Assembly: GCF_023898315.1 (NCBI RefSeq)
Contig: NC_064615.1
Span: 732,513,450-732,577,449 of the forward strand
Source: Schistocerca nitens
Lineage: Eukaryota; Arthropoda; Insecta; Orthoptera; Acrididae
Direction: 5' to 3'
DNA: 64,000 nt
Positions 32,101 through 44,221 of the stretch are shown in pieces. Below the pieces are notes generated by a model. That model searched no databases, was not told the DNA's origin, and worked only from the letters and a program-made list of their open reading frames with translations. The stretch's first letter is position 1. Each line of letters starts with the position of its first letter. The translations under genes and the position numbers were made by a program.

Positions 32101-34299
32101 CTGGATGCGTCAAAAAGAACAGACACCACACATATAACAGAAATAGTATTGACTATTTTTACATAAAACGGATTATAATAAATGATGATTTAAAAAACAC
32201 ATTTGTGGACAACACGGATACATTTTTAAAGCTTTATAGGTGATATTATAGGTAAAATACTATTACTGATGATTAAGTGAACAATGCTATGGTGTAATGG
32301 TAATGGTGGTGATGCATGTGAATTTTTATCATCGTGAAAGCAGGTGAAATTATGTGTATCACTATGAGCCATAAAGAATCGCAGGTAACCACTAAGTAAG
32401 CGAGGAGGAGGATGGCCATGGGAGAAAGATGGATGGTGTGAGGTGGAATGTTGTGCCTGTGGTTCGAAAAAGAGGTATTTATCGGGACGGATGTCGTCAT
32501 TCGGTAGTGGGAGTTGCTAGAAAATCTGGGGGAATAGGATAAATAAGGCATGACAGTGCATGGGGGTGGAATATGGATGTAGTGCCGCAGCGGGGCACAT
32601 AGATTGGTGATAAGTGGGTGAGATATAGACTGCAGGGACTGGGTTTTTGCGATTAATGTATTCTATTCAGAGATGCTCTGTGAAGCGAGGAAGGTGTGGA
32701 AAGCGGATGAGTTGGAGTTGCATGTTGGAGAAGGTAGGCCGATGAGGAAATCGAGGAAGAATGCATGTCCTTCCAGTAGTAGAATTTAGGGGAGACAGAG
32801 ATCCAGGCAACATTGGCGTAGGTGAGGACGAGGAATTTATAATTGAGGATAATGGTAGAAAGAAGTAGACACACGAGTGGCCTGTTAGTAGTTTTAGTAG
32901 AATTAGTCAGTTTGGGCTCTGTGTTGTATGGTAATGACGTGTGCATTCGCAGTTCCTTGTCTGGCGTGGATTAGTCCTAAATACTTTACTGTGTTAGAGG
33001 GATGGGTTGGTTTGAGATGGAGTGATGGAAATCTGGACGACGGAAACGCTGAGTGCTACTACCAAAGGTAATGCCTTAGCTATTCTATGGATTTACTTGA
33101 AGTTTCCAAGTATTACACCACTCGACAATGAGTCTGAAGTGGCGTTGGAGGGAATCGTGGGAGAGTTGGTGCAGTGAGTGGTCAGGTAGCGGTGTCGTCA
33201 GCATTTTGCATGAGGTCGATGGGGAGGTTTGTGAATGTCTGAAGTGTACAGGGTGTAACGGAGGGGCGCAGGACAGAGCCTTGAGGCATACAATACATAC
33301 AGTGCGGCGAAATATATGGGAGCAGGTGTTATTGACTGATGTATGTAGGAGGCGGTGATGGCGGGGCGCTATAAGGAGGACATTGTTAATTGGGAGTTTG
33401 TAGCTTGAAGGGTCGAGTTTGCTGTGCTTATTCATGGGTGTTTTGGATATCAATGGAGGCAAATATGACGGATTTCTGTTTATTTAGTTGATATGAGATA
33501 AGATGGGTGAGGTAAATAAGATGGTCGTCGATGGAATAGTTGGGACAGAAACCACATTAGGTGTTGCGAATGGAAAGGTGAGCTGCAAGGTGCTGATGGA
33601 TTCGTTGGATAAGGACAGTTTCAAAGATTCTGCTGAAAAATGACGTCAAGCTAAAAGGTCGACAGGACAAAGTTTGTGAGGGTCGTTTGTTGTGTTTCAG
33701 GAAGAGCATGGCTTTGTGTTTTCTGCTGCTCTGGGTAATAACCTGCGTAGGGAATGGTATTGTAAAGGATGGAAAGGGTTTCATGATAGACTCTTGGACA
33801 TTCCTTTAGGAGGTGGTAGGGAATTATATCGTGATTAGGTACAGTGTTTCGCTTTTTAGCGAGTGTTTGTGTAATGTCTTCATCTGTTATTGGCGTATGT
33901 AGTCCTGTTCACGAACAGCTGTGTAAGAACTGGAAGTCTGGTGCGAGGGATGGGATAACTGTGTTTGTACATTCAGTAGCACAGGGATTCATTAATTAAC
34001 CAAAGTTGGGATCATTTGGGATGATGAATATAGCTACCTGGTAGGATGCAAAGTGGTTTGTTTTTGTGAGCTTTCTAGGAACTGGTTCTGTTTCTTGTGG
34101 GATGGCATACACGGAAATGGCGTTGTTTCCATAGAGCCTATGGAATGATTTTCAGTACTTTGCAGTTTATGATGTTTCGTTTACTTTGGTACATATTATG
34201 TGCCAGTGCCGACATCGTTTAACTTGAAAGAGCAAACGTGTCACTGGAGCTGTCGGTGGCGTGTGAACATGTCCCGGTCATGAGTACTTATGAATTCTC

Positions 34300-36080
34300 T
34301 GTAGACATGCTGAACTGCTCCTCCATGATACTGACAAGAAGGAGATTGAGTTAATAATTAAATCACTAAAGACCAAGAACTCTCATGGATATGACGGGGT
34401 ATCTAGCAGAATACTGAAGTACTGTTCTACGTATGTTAGCCCAGTACTTAGCCATATCTGTAACTTTTCCTTTAGGAATGATAGGTTTCCTGACCGATTA
34501 AAGTACTCGGTAGTGAAGCCAATTTATAAAAAGGGGAGACAGGGATAATGTTGACAATTATAGACCTATTTCTATGCCATCGGTGTTTGCTAAAGTTATC
34601 GAGAAGGTTGTATATACAAGGTTACTGGAGCATTTAAATTCACATAATTTGCTGTCAAATGTACAGTTTGGCTTTAGAAATGGTTTAACAACTGAAAATG
34701 CTATATTCTGTTTTCTCTGTGAGGTTTTGGACGGATTAAATAAAAGGTTGCGAACGCTAGGTGTTTTCTTTGATTTAACGAAGGCTTTTGACTGTGTTGA
34801 CCACAAGCAATTACTGCAGAAGTTGGACCATTATGGAGTAAGGGGAGTAGCTTACAATTAGTTCGCCTCTTACTTTAAGAATAGAAAGCAGAAGATAATT
34901 CTCCGCAATATTGAGAGTGGTAGTGATGTTCAGTCCCAATGAGGCACTGTTAAGTGGGGCATTCCCCAAAGGTCGGTGCTGGGGCCACTGCTGTTTTTAT
35001 TTATATGAATGATATGCCTTCTAGTATTACAGGTGATTCAAAAATATTTCTGTTTGCTGATGACACCAGCTTGGTAGTGAAGGATCTTGTGTGTAATTTG
35101 AAACATTATCAAACAATGTAGTTCATGAAATAATTTCGTGGCTTGTGGGAAATAATTTGATGCTAAATCACAGTAAGACTTAGTTTTTAGTTTCTAACTC
35201 ACAATTCAACAAGAACTGATATTTTGATCAGACAGAATGGGCATATTATAAGTGAGACGGAACAGTTCAAGTTTCTAGGTGTTCGGATAGATAGTAAGCT
35301 GTTGTGGAAAGCCCATGTTCAGGATCTTGTTCAGAAACTAAATGCTGCTTTATTTACCATTAGAACAGTATCTAAAATAAGTGACAGTTCAACACGAAAA
35401 GTAGTCTACTTCGCATATTTTCATACGCTTATGTCGTATGGTATTATTTTTTGGGGTAATTTTTCTGATTCAAAAAGGGTCTTTTTGGCTCAAAAACGGG
35501 CTGTTCGAGCTATATGTGGTTAAGTTCGAGAACCTCTTGTCGACCCCTATTCAATAGTCTTGGAATTCTGACATTGCCCTCACAGTATATATTTTCTTTA
35601 ATGTCATTTGTTGTTAGCAATATTAGGTTATTCCCAAGAGTTAGCAGCTTTCACTCAGTTAATACTAGGCAGAAATCAAATCTGAATGTGGAATACACTT
35701 CCTTGACTCTTGTGCAGAAAGGAGTGCACTATTCTGCTGCATCCATTTTCAATAAGCTACCACAAGAACTCAAAAATCTTAGCAGTAGCCCAAACGCTTT
35801 TAAGTCTAAACTGAAGAGTTTCCTCATGGCTCACTCCTTCTATTCTGTCGAGGAGCTCCTGGAAGAGCCGAAAAATTAAGCAAATTCCAGTGTTACGTTG
35901 TTGATTTTCTTTATTTAAACATACGAATTGTCGCCTGAATACGTTTCTTGTATTTCATTTTATCTGTTTCTACTGTCGTGTTATAATTTCATGAATTGCC
36001 TCGTTCCATGACCATGGAGACTTCTCCTTAATTTGGTCCCACGGAACAATAAATAAATAAATAAATAAAATAAAATAAAC
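34300..36080 (+). mobile_element. CR1/L2-like LINE inserted in the Jockey remnant
   Basis: RT remnant on the plus strand: KSLKTKNSHGYDGVSSRIL (near 34355), [20 protein letters not shown] (34574), [46 protein letters not shown], an intact FADDTSLVV box (35053-35079), FKFLGVRIDSKLLWKAHV, RAVRAICG, and a C-terminal HYSAASIFNKLPQELKNLSS. Ends with CCCACGGAACAATAAATAAA-type sequence and an (AATA)n tail to ~36078. Frameshifts lie at about 34550, 34860, 35000 and 35100. 5'-truncated, without an endonuclease. A different family from those at 11655 and 41235. Confidence 0.8.
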
Positions 36081-36350
36081 ATGATGGGATACTTGGAGAG
36101 AGGCAAGATGATGTGGAGGGAGATATTCACAGTAAAGCGGATAGATCGGAGTTGGGTGTGAATGGAAATTGCATCTGAGATGGTGTGTTGTAGGAAATGA
36201 GCCTCATTCTGTATGTCATTAAGAGTTTGAAGGTTGGTGGCTTTCGAACAGGGTATGGATTTGGACACATTATGCATTCCCGTCTGCTCAGGAATAATCC
36301 TGGATTTGTCAGGGTGGACAATTATTTCTATACATTTATTTATTTAAAGT

Positions 36351-36788
36351 GCTAAGATAAGGGCTTTTGCATCTTGCCCACACATCGCTTAAAGGGTGCC
36401 TAAAGGATGCTGCGTTCTCGGAATGCTATAAAACAGTTCAAGCAAATAAAATTAGTAGTTTTATTTCTACAAAGCAGAATCACAATACTTAACTTTGGAG
36501 TTACATCGGCGTCGGAATTAACACGCAAACAGTAATAGTCTTCGCTATAGACGACGTTCAAGTAAGCACTTGATATGGATCACTACTAACAGTTTGTATA
36601 CTGAGTCGATCTGAGCTACTAATGTGCGGACGAGGCTGGCAGGAGCGTCGCTTATATTCACTTCTTGCATGGGGCGCTACTGGCGCGGCGCGGTCCTTTT
36701 TAGCGGGTTACTGGCTGACGTCACCGCACCGCCTTCTCTGATCTTGCGTCCTTCTTCTTCGTTCTGGCGCTTGTAGTTACGCCAGAAC
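36351..36788 (-). mobile_element. candidate solo LTR
   Basis: On the minus strand the segment begins TGTTCTGGCG, has an ATATAA TATA-like box about 140 bp in (near 36650), and an AATAAA polyadenylation signal at about 36446-36451, an LTR-like U3-R-U5 order. A perfect hairpin (GTTCTGGCG...CGCCAGAAC, 36763-36787) sits at its 5' edge. No clear 4-6 bp TSD and no adjoining gag/pol are visible, so this is tentative. Confidence 0.35.
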
Positions 36789-37495
36789 AAGGGCCATCTG
36801 GCCCTCTCTTATATCTGAACAGGCTTTCTACATTTTTTATATTACATGTATTACTGCTAACATGTTATCATACATTTAGAAATTAAAAATTACATTGGTG
36901 CAGGTAAAAAATAGACACATTTTCTATTCGTACATAACAGGTAAAACAACAATTAGAAATAACAGTAAGCTAGATTTTTAATTTAAAATGCTAGCAGCAA
37001 TAAGCATGAGAGAAAGGGATGGAGGAAGAAGGGAGAGATGAACATGGTAACCAACAGTTAATGAATATAAGGGGAGAGAAAGTGATGTGGCTCACAGATA
37101 AAGAAATAGAGAAACGAGCTTAACTGGGAGAAAATAGGAGCATTGACATTAAGAGTGGTTTGGGTTTGGGTGGGTACACAGTAAGAGATCCGGGGAAGGA
37201 CAGGTAGATAATCACTCCCAGTAAGAACAAAGACATCTACAACAGTGCTGTGTCTTAAGAGCTTAGGGGAGGCAATTGGTATAATATCTTAGTCCATGTG
37301 TGGACGGAGGTGTGGATTTTGTCGCCATTAGGGTTTTTGATAAACTGACGCTTTTTTTTCTGCACGTGTGCGGGAATACAAGTTAGGATAGGTAGTGATT
37401 ATGTATGTGGTAAAGATTTGGTCTAAGTGGGGTAGAAAACAGTAAGGGATGGGATGGATGCGGCGGATGTAGATAGTTGCAGAGAAATATGGCGA

Positions 37496-37714
37496 TTCAA
37501 AAATGGTTCAAATGGCTCTGAGCACTATGGGTCCTAACATCTATGGTCATTAGTCCCCTAGAACTTAGAACTACTTAAACCTGACTAACCTAAGGACATC
37601 ACACAACACCCAGTCATCACGAGGCAGAGAAAATCCCTGACCCCGCCGGGAATCGAACCCGGGAACCCGGGCGCGGGAAGCGAGAACGTTACCGCACGAC
37701 CACGAGTTGCGGAC
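37496..37714 (-). mobile_element. Gly-like-head SINE
   Basis: The body is the same as in the Leu-like-head SINE, but the head (read on minus) is GTGGTCGTGCGGTAACGTTC with B box GGGTTCGATTCCCGG, tRNA-Gly-like. TSD AAATATGGCGA at 37485-37495 and 37715-37725. Inserted in the Jockey remnant. Confidence 0.92.
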
Positions 37715-37858
37715 AAATATGGCGAAGATGAGGTGTTCAGTTGGATAATTTAGGAGTCGATGAGAGACGTGAAGGATATTTCCGAGATGGTCAGAAGGCT
37801 GCTCGGTCATGGGCAATGGGATTGGTATTATCAGTGCAACACAGTTGGATGGTGTGGG

Positions 37859-38053
37859 TTCAAAAATGGCTATGAACACTATGGGACTTAAAATCTGTGG
37901 TCATCAGTCCCCTAGAACTTAGAGCTACTTAAACCTAACTAACCTAAGGACATCACACACATCCATACCCGAGGCAGGATTCGAATCTGCGACCGTAGCG
38001 GTCACGCGGTTCCAGACTGAAGCGCCTAGAACCGCACGGCCACACCGGCCGGC
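37859..38053 (-). mobile_element. Leu-like-head SINE
   Basis: Full minus-strand copy. TSD GATGGTGTGGG at 37848-37858 and 38054-38064. Inserted in the Jockey endonuclease remnant. Confidence 0.93.
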
Positions 38054-38468
38054 GATGGTGTGGGTAAGAAGATGCTTATAGAAGCAGAGGGAGCGGATAT
38101 TTGGTATAGGAAATTGTATGTTTGTAATATGTATGCTGCTCCATATTCAATCAAACAGCGAGGTGTTTCGAACCGATCAAAAATGAAGTGGGCTTGATCT
38201 TCGAATTAGCCGTGTATGCATCTCATTGGCTGGATGACGTCATAATGACATCACGGGAATAGCGCGTGTTGATGTGGCACCATCTGTGTCCATATGTTGT
38301 GCTTACACTCTCCGTCTAACGTTACTTGCAGCACCGTCCCTAGCATCGGCCTATAAATTACGAGAAGCCTTCCTCTGTGCTCTTTCTTCATCAAAAGCAC
38401 TCCTCCATACATTTCCAAGAGTATCGTGTCACGTCACAACGTAAAAAAAACTGCAGTGGAAAAATTAT

Positions 38469-38502
38469 CGTTTTGGCGACGGTTACAGCAGCCATCGTCT
38501 GG
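38469..38502 (-). ncRNA. weak hammerhead-like hairpin in PLE 3' region
   Basis: On the minus strand: CAGACGA, T, a 3 bp stem GGC...GCC, then AAAACG. The order and position behind the PLE coding end match the hairpin at 24282, including the extra base before the stem, but both boxes have a mutation and the stem is short. Probably a decayed copy. Confidence 0.3.
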
Positions 38503-38897
38503 GTGTACTGCTGTGCTTTAGCTACGTGGAGTAGCTTGTATTTGTCGTAGCTGCCTGCTGTGCATGACGTTGCATCTCAGTTTTAAAAGGTCGTTGTTAC
38601 TACTGCTCACCTGAGGCGGAAGGAGCGGGAACATTATTATAATAGGCTGCTACTGTATCCGGAAAGGAGATCTGCTGTTATCTATGGCTTCTGCCTTTGT
38701 TTGCTGTGATTGGTGGTCATCGGCTGGTGAGGCGTGGTCTCGTGTTTTCCTGCTGCTGGACGCAGGCCGAGGAAGTAACTCGCCGGTAGCGCTCGCATTA
38801 CGTGCTGTTGGTGTGGCCTGTTGGACTCTGAGGGTTGGCAGCTACGATGGGGAAAGCTTGTATCCATCCTCTCTGTTAATTTTGTTGGGGTATTTTG

Positions 38898-39093
38898 GTT
38901 CAAATGGCTCTGAGCACTACGCGACTTAACTTCTGAGGTCATCAGTCGCCTAGAACTTAGAACTAATTAAACCTAACTAACCTAATGAAATCACACACAT
39001 CCATGCCCGAGGCAGGATTCGAACCGGCGACCGTAGCGGTCGCTCGGTTCCAGACTGCAGCGCCCAGAACCGCACGGCACTCCGGCCGGCTTA
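38898..39093 (-). mobile_element. Leu-like-head SINE inside the PLE coding remnant
   Basis: Full minus-strand copy. TSD GGGTATTTTG at 38888-38897 and 39094-39103, which lies in the PLE coding sequence (the KYP residues). Confidence 0.92.
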
Positions 39094-39660
39094 GGGTATT
39101 TTGTTATTGCTATAGCTTCTCTGTTCTTGCATTTAGTCAAGATCGGCTGCTTTGCAATTATGCGGGTTTCGTTCAACTGAATTACCTTCCCCCATCTTGT
39201 CAGTGTTTGGCCACTACAAACTTGCTGTGCTCCCCCAGACGAACTCGTGTTCTCGTATGCGCATTGGTATCGGTCTGACGGTGTCACCGATGTACACTCC
39301 TCCACACTGACAGTCCATCCTTGTATACACCTACAGTGTGTAAAGCACCTGCCTTGTCCTTGCGGCAGGCAAGCGCGTTGCTGGCTGCAGTTTGTCAATT
39401 TATTGCCTAACTCGCCTCCTTTTATTTGTGACCATGGCTGTTTGGATCGATCTATGGTTGCAGCCATTGGCCATAAACGTTGTACACAGCCTTTTTAGCT
39501 CTTGTATTATGTTTTGAGCATCATTTAGGCGCTGCGCACAAGTAGCCAAAGAACGTATAACTGAGTTGTTCTGCGCTAGGTGGTGGTTGGATTGGGCGTG
39601 CAAATACCCATATTTCATGTTTAATTGTGCGGTACCTCTTCATCTTTAGAACTTTAATAG

Positions 39661-41234
39661 TACTGTCTTAATTATTCACATGGTCTTATGGGGAGCGGCC
39701 TGTACAGTAGGTGACCGGGTTCAGGTCTGATGGTATCACAGGGGTGAGCTTGAAGTTCAACTGTAGTCTCACAATTCGATTGCACTCGTTTACATGATGA
39801 GATTACCTTCCTTTCTCCCAAAATCTCTTCATTTCCTTGCTCAATTTCTCCTCTGTTCTTCTGTACAGCCTCTGTTGGTGTCATTTACCGATTTATCTGC
39901 AGACTGATGGTTCTGGAGTAGTGGTGTGACTGCAGATATGTTCTATGCAATGTAACCTATAGTAGCAGTTTCCTGAAGGTCTTGTCCAGTTCCAATAAGC
40001 CAATGGCTCTGAACTCTCATGTAGATGACAAGACCGAGAATTTTATTTTATTTTATTGTAATTTTGGAATTTACACAATCTTCCTTTGATTCTCAGTTTA
40101 AATGATTTAGGATGATTTCTCCTGGGTAACTGATGTATTTAGCCAAATTCAGCAATAACAGGATGTCCATCAAAGTTCTCAGTAGTTTACTCCGTATGAG
40201 TATTAACATGCGAGATTTGGAGTGCCATTTTGGTGGCAGTACTGTATTTGTTATTCATCTTTTTAATCTACTCCCTTAAGGTATAGGCGACATACTTGGG
40301 TACTTCTTAATACGCTGCGCAGCATTCAAGATTACTGAGTGTGATTTAGGCGAAAAATGTCCTCATAAATTGACTGTGAATTATTCTCGGTGATTAGGCC
40401 TTATCATATTCAATTTTTTTTCCGAAAGCTGAATTTTCGAACTCTCTCCTGGGATCTTCTTCTGGTGTCCCGAGGTGGCTGAACACTGTGTGCAGAAAGG
40501 TGTTTTCCGTGCTTTTTCCAAAGAAGTGGAGTTACATGGTAAGAGCTCCACAGGTTCTCATTGATGAGCAGTAATCATTGGGAAGGTACTGATAGCTGGT
40601 AATCAACGACGGACCACCTGTAGTGGCTGAAACATTTTACCTAATAAGTCCATCATACTTTTATTAGTGAAAGCGACACCGATATTTGGCAACGTGATTC
40701 ACAGAATGATCCTAGGAGAGGAGTCGCGACGTTGAGATTTGGACAACACGTTTATTATGTGAGATATATCAAGTGGCAGAAAATTTTACCTTTAATGGCA
40801 ATGTCCACATAACCGTGTGTTTGCCTTTACATATGGGGCAGTCAAATGGAAATGTGACAGTAAGAAAAAGTAAGTAAGCTCTTCATTATTATTAATCACC
40901 GCAGCTGTTAATATATTTATGCCAATGTGAACCAGGATTGTCGATGCCCTCATAGAAAAATGTTTGCGGTTGTCTATGGAACCATGATTGTATACAGGCG
41001 TGCACGTCTTAGCCAGAAACAAATTGAAGGCTACGAATGTCTTGCTTCATGGCTCGAAAAATACGGAAATCGCGTGTGGAGAGACCAAAACTGTATGAAG
41101 GATGTGTAGAGGCTTCCCCGCGAAACCTCTGCAGTGGATCCACATTTTGGCAAGGTTGTTTTGGCTACTTCGAGAATTTCCATTCAAGAAAAGTAGGCCA
41201 CTGAATTTGTGCTGAGGTCCTCAGATGCAGAGCG
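39661..41234. other. no recognisable gene
   Basis: A 60-codon plus-strand stretch at 40927-41109 (QDCRCPHRKMFAVVYGTMIV, RARLSQKQIEGYECLASWLE) looks protein-like rather than random and could be a transposase scrap, but I cannot place it. The rest is unassigned. Confidence 0.35.
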
Positions 41235-42545
41235 TCCATTCCAGCGTATCCGTACCCAAAGACTGGAAGGTCGCACAGGTCACACCAATATTCCAGAAAG
41301 GTACTAGGAATAATCCACTAAATTACAGGCCCATATCGTTAACGTCGATATGCAGTAGGATTTTAGAACATATATTGTGTTCGAACATTATGAATTACCT
41401 CGAAGAAAACTGTCTACTGACATACAGTCAACATGGGTTTAGAAAACATAGTTCCGGTGAAACACAACTAGCTCTTTATTCACATGAAGTGTTGCGGACT
41501 ATTGACAAGGGATATCAGGCCGAGTCCGTATTTATGGATTTCCGCAAGACTTTTGACACTGTACCACACAAGCGGCTTGTGGTGAAATTGCGTGTTTATG
41601 GAATATCGTCTCAGTTATGTGACTGGATTTGTGATTTCCTGTCAGAGAGGTCACAGTTCGTAGTAATTAACGGAAAGTCACCGACTAAAACAGAAGTGAT
41701 TTCTGGGGTTCCCCAAGGTAGTGTTATAGGTCCTTTGCTGTTCCTTATCTATACAGACGATTTGGGAGACAATCTGATCAGCCGTCTTAGGTTGTTTGAA
41801 GATGACGCTGTCGTTATCGGCTAATAAAGTCATCAGATGATCAAAAGAAACTGCAAAACGATTTAGAAATGATATCTGAATGGTGCGAAAAGTGGTAGTT
41901 GACTCTAAATAATGAAAAGTGTGATGTCATCCACGTGAGCGCTAAAAGGAACTCGTTCAACTTCGGTTACACGATAAATCAGTCTAATCTAAAAGCCGTA
42001 AATTCAACCAAATACCTAGGTATTACAATTACGAACAACTTAAACTGGAAGGAACACACACTGCGTTTTATTGGTAGAACACTTGGAAGATGTAACAGAC
42101 CTACTAAGGAGACTGCCTACACTACGCTTGTCCGTCCTCTTTTAGAATATTGCTGCGCGGTGAGGGATCCTTACCAGATAAGAGTGACGAGGTACATCGA
42201 AAAAGTTCAAAGAAGGGCAGCACGTTTTGTACTATCGCGAAATATGGAAGAGAGTGTCACAGAAATGACACAGGATTTGGGCTGGACATTATTAAAGGAA
42301 AGGCGTTTTTCGTTGCGACGGATTCCTGTCACGAAATTACAATTACCAACTTTCTCCTTCGAATGCGAAAATATTTTGTTGACACCGACCTACATAGGGA
42401 GAAACAATCATCACGATAAAATAAGGGAAGTTAGAGCTCGTACGGAAAGATATAGGTGTTCGTTCTTTCCGCGCGCTATACGAGATTGGAGAGAATTGTG
42501 AAGGCACTTAACTGAGATTTGCAGAGTATCCATTTAGATGTAGAT
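41235..42545 (+). mobile_element. CR1-like LINE, second copy, 5'-truncated
   Basis: Same family as 11655-13425. Residues: VPKDWKVAQVTPIFQKGTRN (41249), NYRPISLTSICSRILEHI, HGFRKHSSGETQLALYSHEV, DFRKTFDTVPHKRLV, SGVPQGSVIGPLLF, then LRLFEDDAVV (41789-41818) and a stop. Coding continues with NLNWKEH, VQRRAARFVLSRN and FFPRAIRDWREL to 42501. The catalytic box is FEDD instead of FADD. The 3' end carries a short ATGTAGATG tail (42537-42545). No endonuclease domain. Confidence 0.87.
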
Positions 42546-42851
42546 GATGGCATTGCATTGATTTGTAAGTTACAAAAATAAATAAAATCTGGTATTCCAA
42601 GTCAGTATTCAATGTGTTTTTCTTTGTGAACTTGTTCCAATCACTTTCTTAAGTTTGTTAATGAATAGTGTATCACAAGGTTAAAATGCTCATCAGTAAA
42701 ATCAGTTTACAGAAAGAGACGATAAATAAGGCCGATATCCTTGCTACTGTTCTTTAACAGGGTTTATTTGAGAAGGCGAAGAATAAGAGAGTACAGACAC
42801 ATCTCTGTATCTATAATTTGTTTTCATATCTGTGGTCTGGCTTCAGGAAAA

Positions 42852-43043
42852 AAAAATGGCTCTGAGCACTATGCAATTTAACGTCTGAGGTCATCAGTCG
42901 CCTAGAACTTAGAACTACTTAAACCTAACTAACCTAAGGACATCACACACATCCATGCTCGAGGCAGGATTCGAACCTGCGACCGTAGCGGTCACGCGGT
43001 TCCAGACTGAAACGCCTAGAACCGCACGGCCACTCCGGACGGC
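42852..43043 (-). mobile_element. Leu-like-head SINE
   Basis: Full minus-strand copy; TSD CTTCAGGAAAA at 42841-42851 and 43044-43054. Confidence 0.92.
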
Positions 43044-43175
43044 CTTCAGGAAAAGATAATCAACATGAAATAAAAGTAAATGAGGCACGAACAGGACATA
43101 AAGGGGAGCTAGGAACAGCAGATATCTGTCCTGATTTAACAAAGCGTGTTACTGCGTGGACCATATTTACTTTTG

Positions 43176-43380
43176 ATTGGCGGCCGGTGTGGCCGTCCGG
43201 TTCTAGGCGTTTCAGTCTGGAACCGCGTGACCGCTACGGTCGCAGGTTCGAATCCTGCCTCGGGCATGGATGTGTGTGATGTCCTTAGGTTAGTTAGGTT
43301 TAAGTAGTTCTAAGTTCTAGGGGACTGATGACCACAGATGTTAAGTCCCATAGTGCTCAGAGCCATTTGAACTATTTTTT
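43176..43380 (+). mobile_element. Leu-like-head SINE
   Basis: Plus copy with head GTGGCCGTCCGGTTCTAGGC and B box AGGTTCGAATCC, followed by the full body and a T-rich end. TSD TTTACTTTTG at 43166-43175 and 43381-43390. Only ~130 bp from the previous copy in opposite orientation, so the pair can fold back. Confidence 0.92.
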
Positions 43381-43390
43381 TTTACTTTTG

Positions 43391-43998
43391 TTTAAATTGA
43401 AAAATTTTAGGGTTAGGAAAACATAAACCGTTATTAGTTTCTTATCTAGAAAAAAGCAAACAGAAAGCTGTCCCTCAGTGTCAACAAACAGCTGATAGGT
43501 TTGGTTCTGACTGGTGTTGTAAATTGGGAGGTGGAGCCAGTCACAGTGTTTTGGATCAGGTGCTTTTCTTAACACTTATCAGTGATATGACCCTAAACAA
43601 GGCGGGTGATTCATTTTTTTCTTTCTGCAGTGACTCTGAAAGACGCGCAATGCAATTTACATAATATAGCAAATAGGACTGTGAATAACACTAGATCGTT
43701 GTTCTCAGAAAATATACCAAAGCTTGGCTGCAAAAGACACAGTGCACACAATTTCTCATACGGAACTCTCAGAGAAGAGAAACTGTGTTTCGTCATGTGG
43801 TGAAATAATCGGCTATGTCAAACTATTTGAATTTTTAGGACTGAAAAGCTGTCTTAAAATTATCATATTTCAGATATTGTACAGAATAATCTCCACAATC
43901 CCTGATGCTGAAACATGGAAGCTTACGTTATGTACATTTGTTTAACTATACTGTAAGGTATATAATTATTATACGTGGGTATATACTTATAAAGAGAG
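43391..43998. other. no recognisable gene
   Basis: Short frames only; nothing assigned. Confidence 0.45.
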
Positions 43999-44010
43999 GA
44001 AGGGCATCCG

Positions 44011-44209
44011 CCGGCCGTTGTGGCCGAGCAGTTCTAGGAGCTTCAGTACGGAACCGCGCTCCTGCTACGGTCGCATGTTCGAATCCTTCCTCGGGAATAG
44101 ATGTGTGTGATGTCCTTAGGTTAGTTAGATTTAAGTAGTTCTAAGTCTAGGGGACTGACGACCTCAGATGTTAAGTCCCATAGTGCTTAGAGTCACTTGA
44201 GCCATTTTT
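44011..44209 (+). mobile_element. Leu-like-head SINE, diverged
   Basis: Plus copy with several substitutions in head and body. TSD GAAGGGCATCCG at 43999-44010 and 44210-44221. Confidence 0.92.
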
Positions 44210-44221
44210 GAAGGGCATCCG

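Larger units (their letters stand above)
32270..38140 (-). pseudogene. Jockey-type LINE, decayed and multiply interrupted
   Basis: Minus-strand remnants in order, right to left. The endonuclease start (IRSLCFYKHLLTHTI, 38110-37850) is followed by the endonuclease end with a TGSDYLPVLPRIS box (SDH changed to SDY) near 37200. RT pieces between 34150 and 33080 read PNHDIIPYHLLKECP, SYRPISL-like FSLTSFFSRIFETVLIQRIH, DHLIYLTHLISYQLNKQKS, an ADDTATWPL box near 33200 and NTVKYLGL, with a C-terminus near 32400-32550. It is interrupted by a plus-strand LINE (~34300-36080), a possible LTR (36351-36788) and two SINEs. Pro/Ser/His-rich composition and many stops indicate long decay. Confidence 0.62.
38320..39660 (-). 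pseudogene. second Penelope-like element, GIY-YIG end
   Basis: Minus-strand remnant of a PLE: GYLHAQSNHHLAQNNSVIRS (39615-39556) matches the RT C-terminus of the PLE at 22709 (RYLHKDSNHH...), followed by AQRLNDAQNIIQELKRL and MANGCNHRSIQTAM. The GIY-YIG nuclease piece CGGVYIGDTVRPIPMRIREH is near 39300-39240, then REAIAITKYP (39140-39105). A SINE interrupts here; coding resumes as KINREDGYKLSPS (38890-38850). Downstream 3' sequence holds a hammerhead-like hairpin (38469-38502). Frame changes and stops throughout. The N-terminal RT is missing. Confidence 0.72.
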
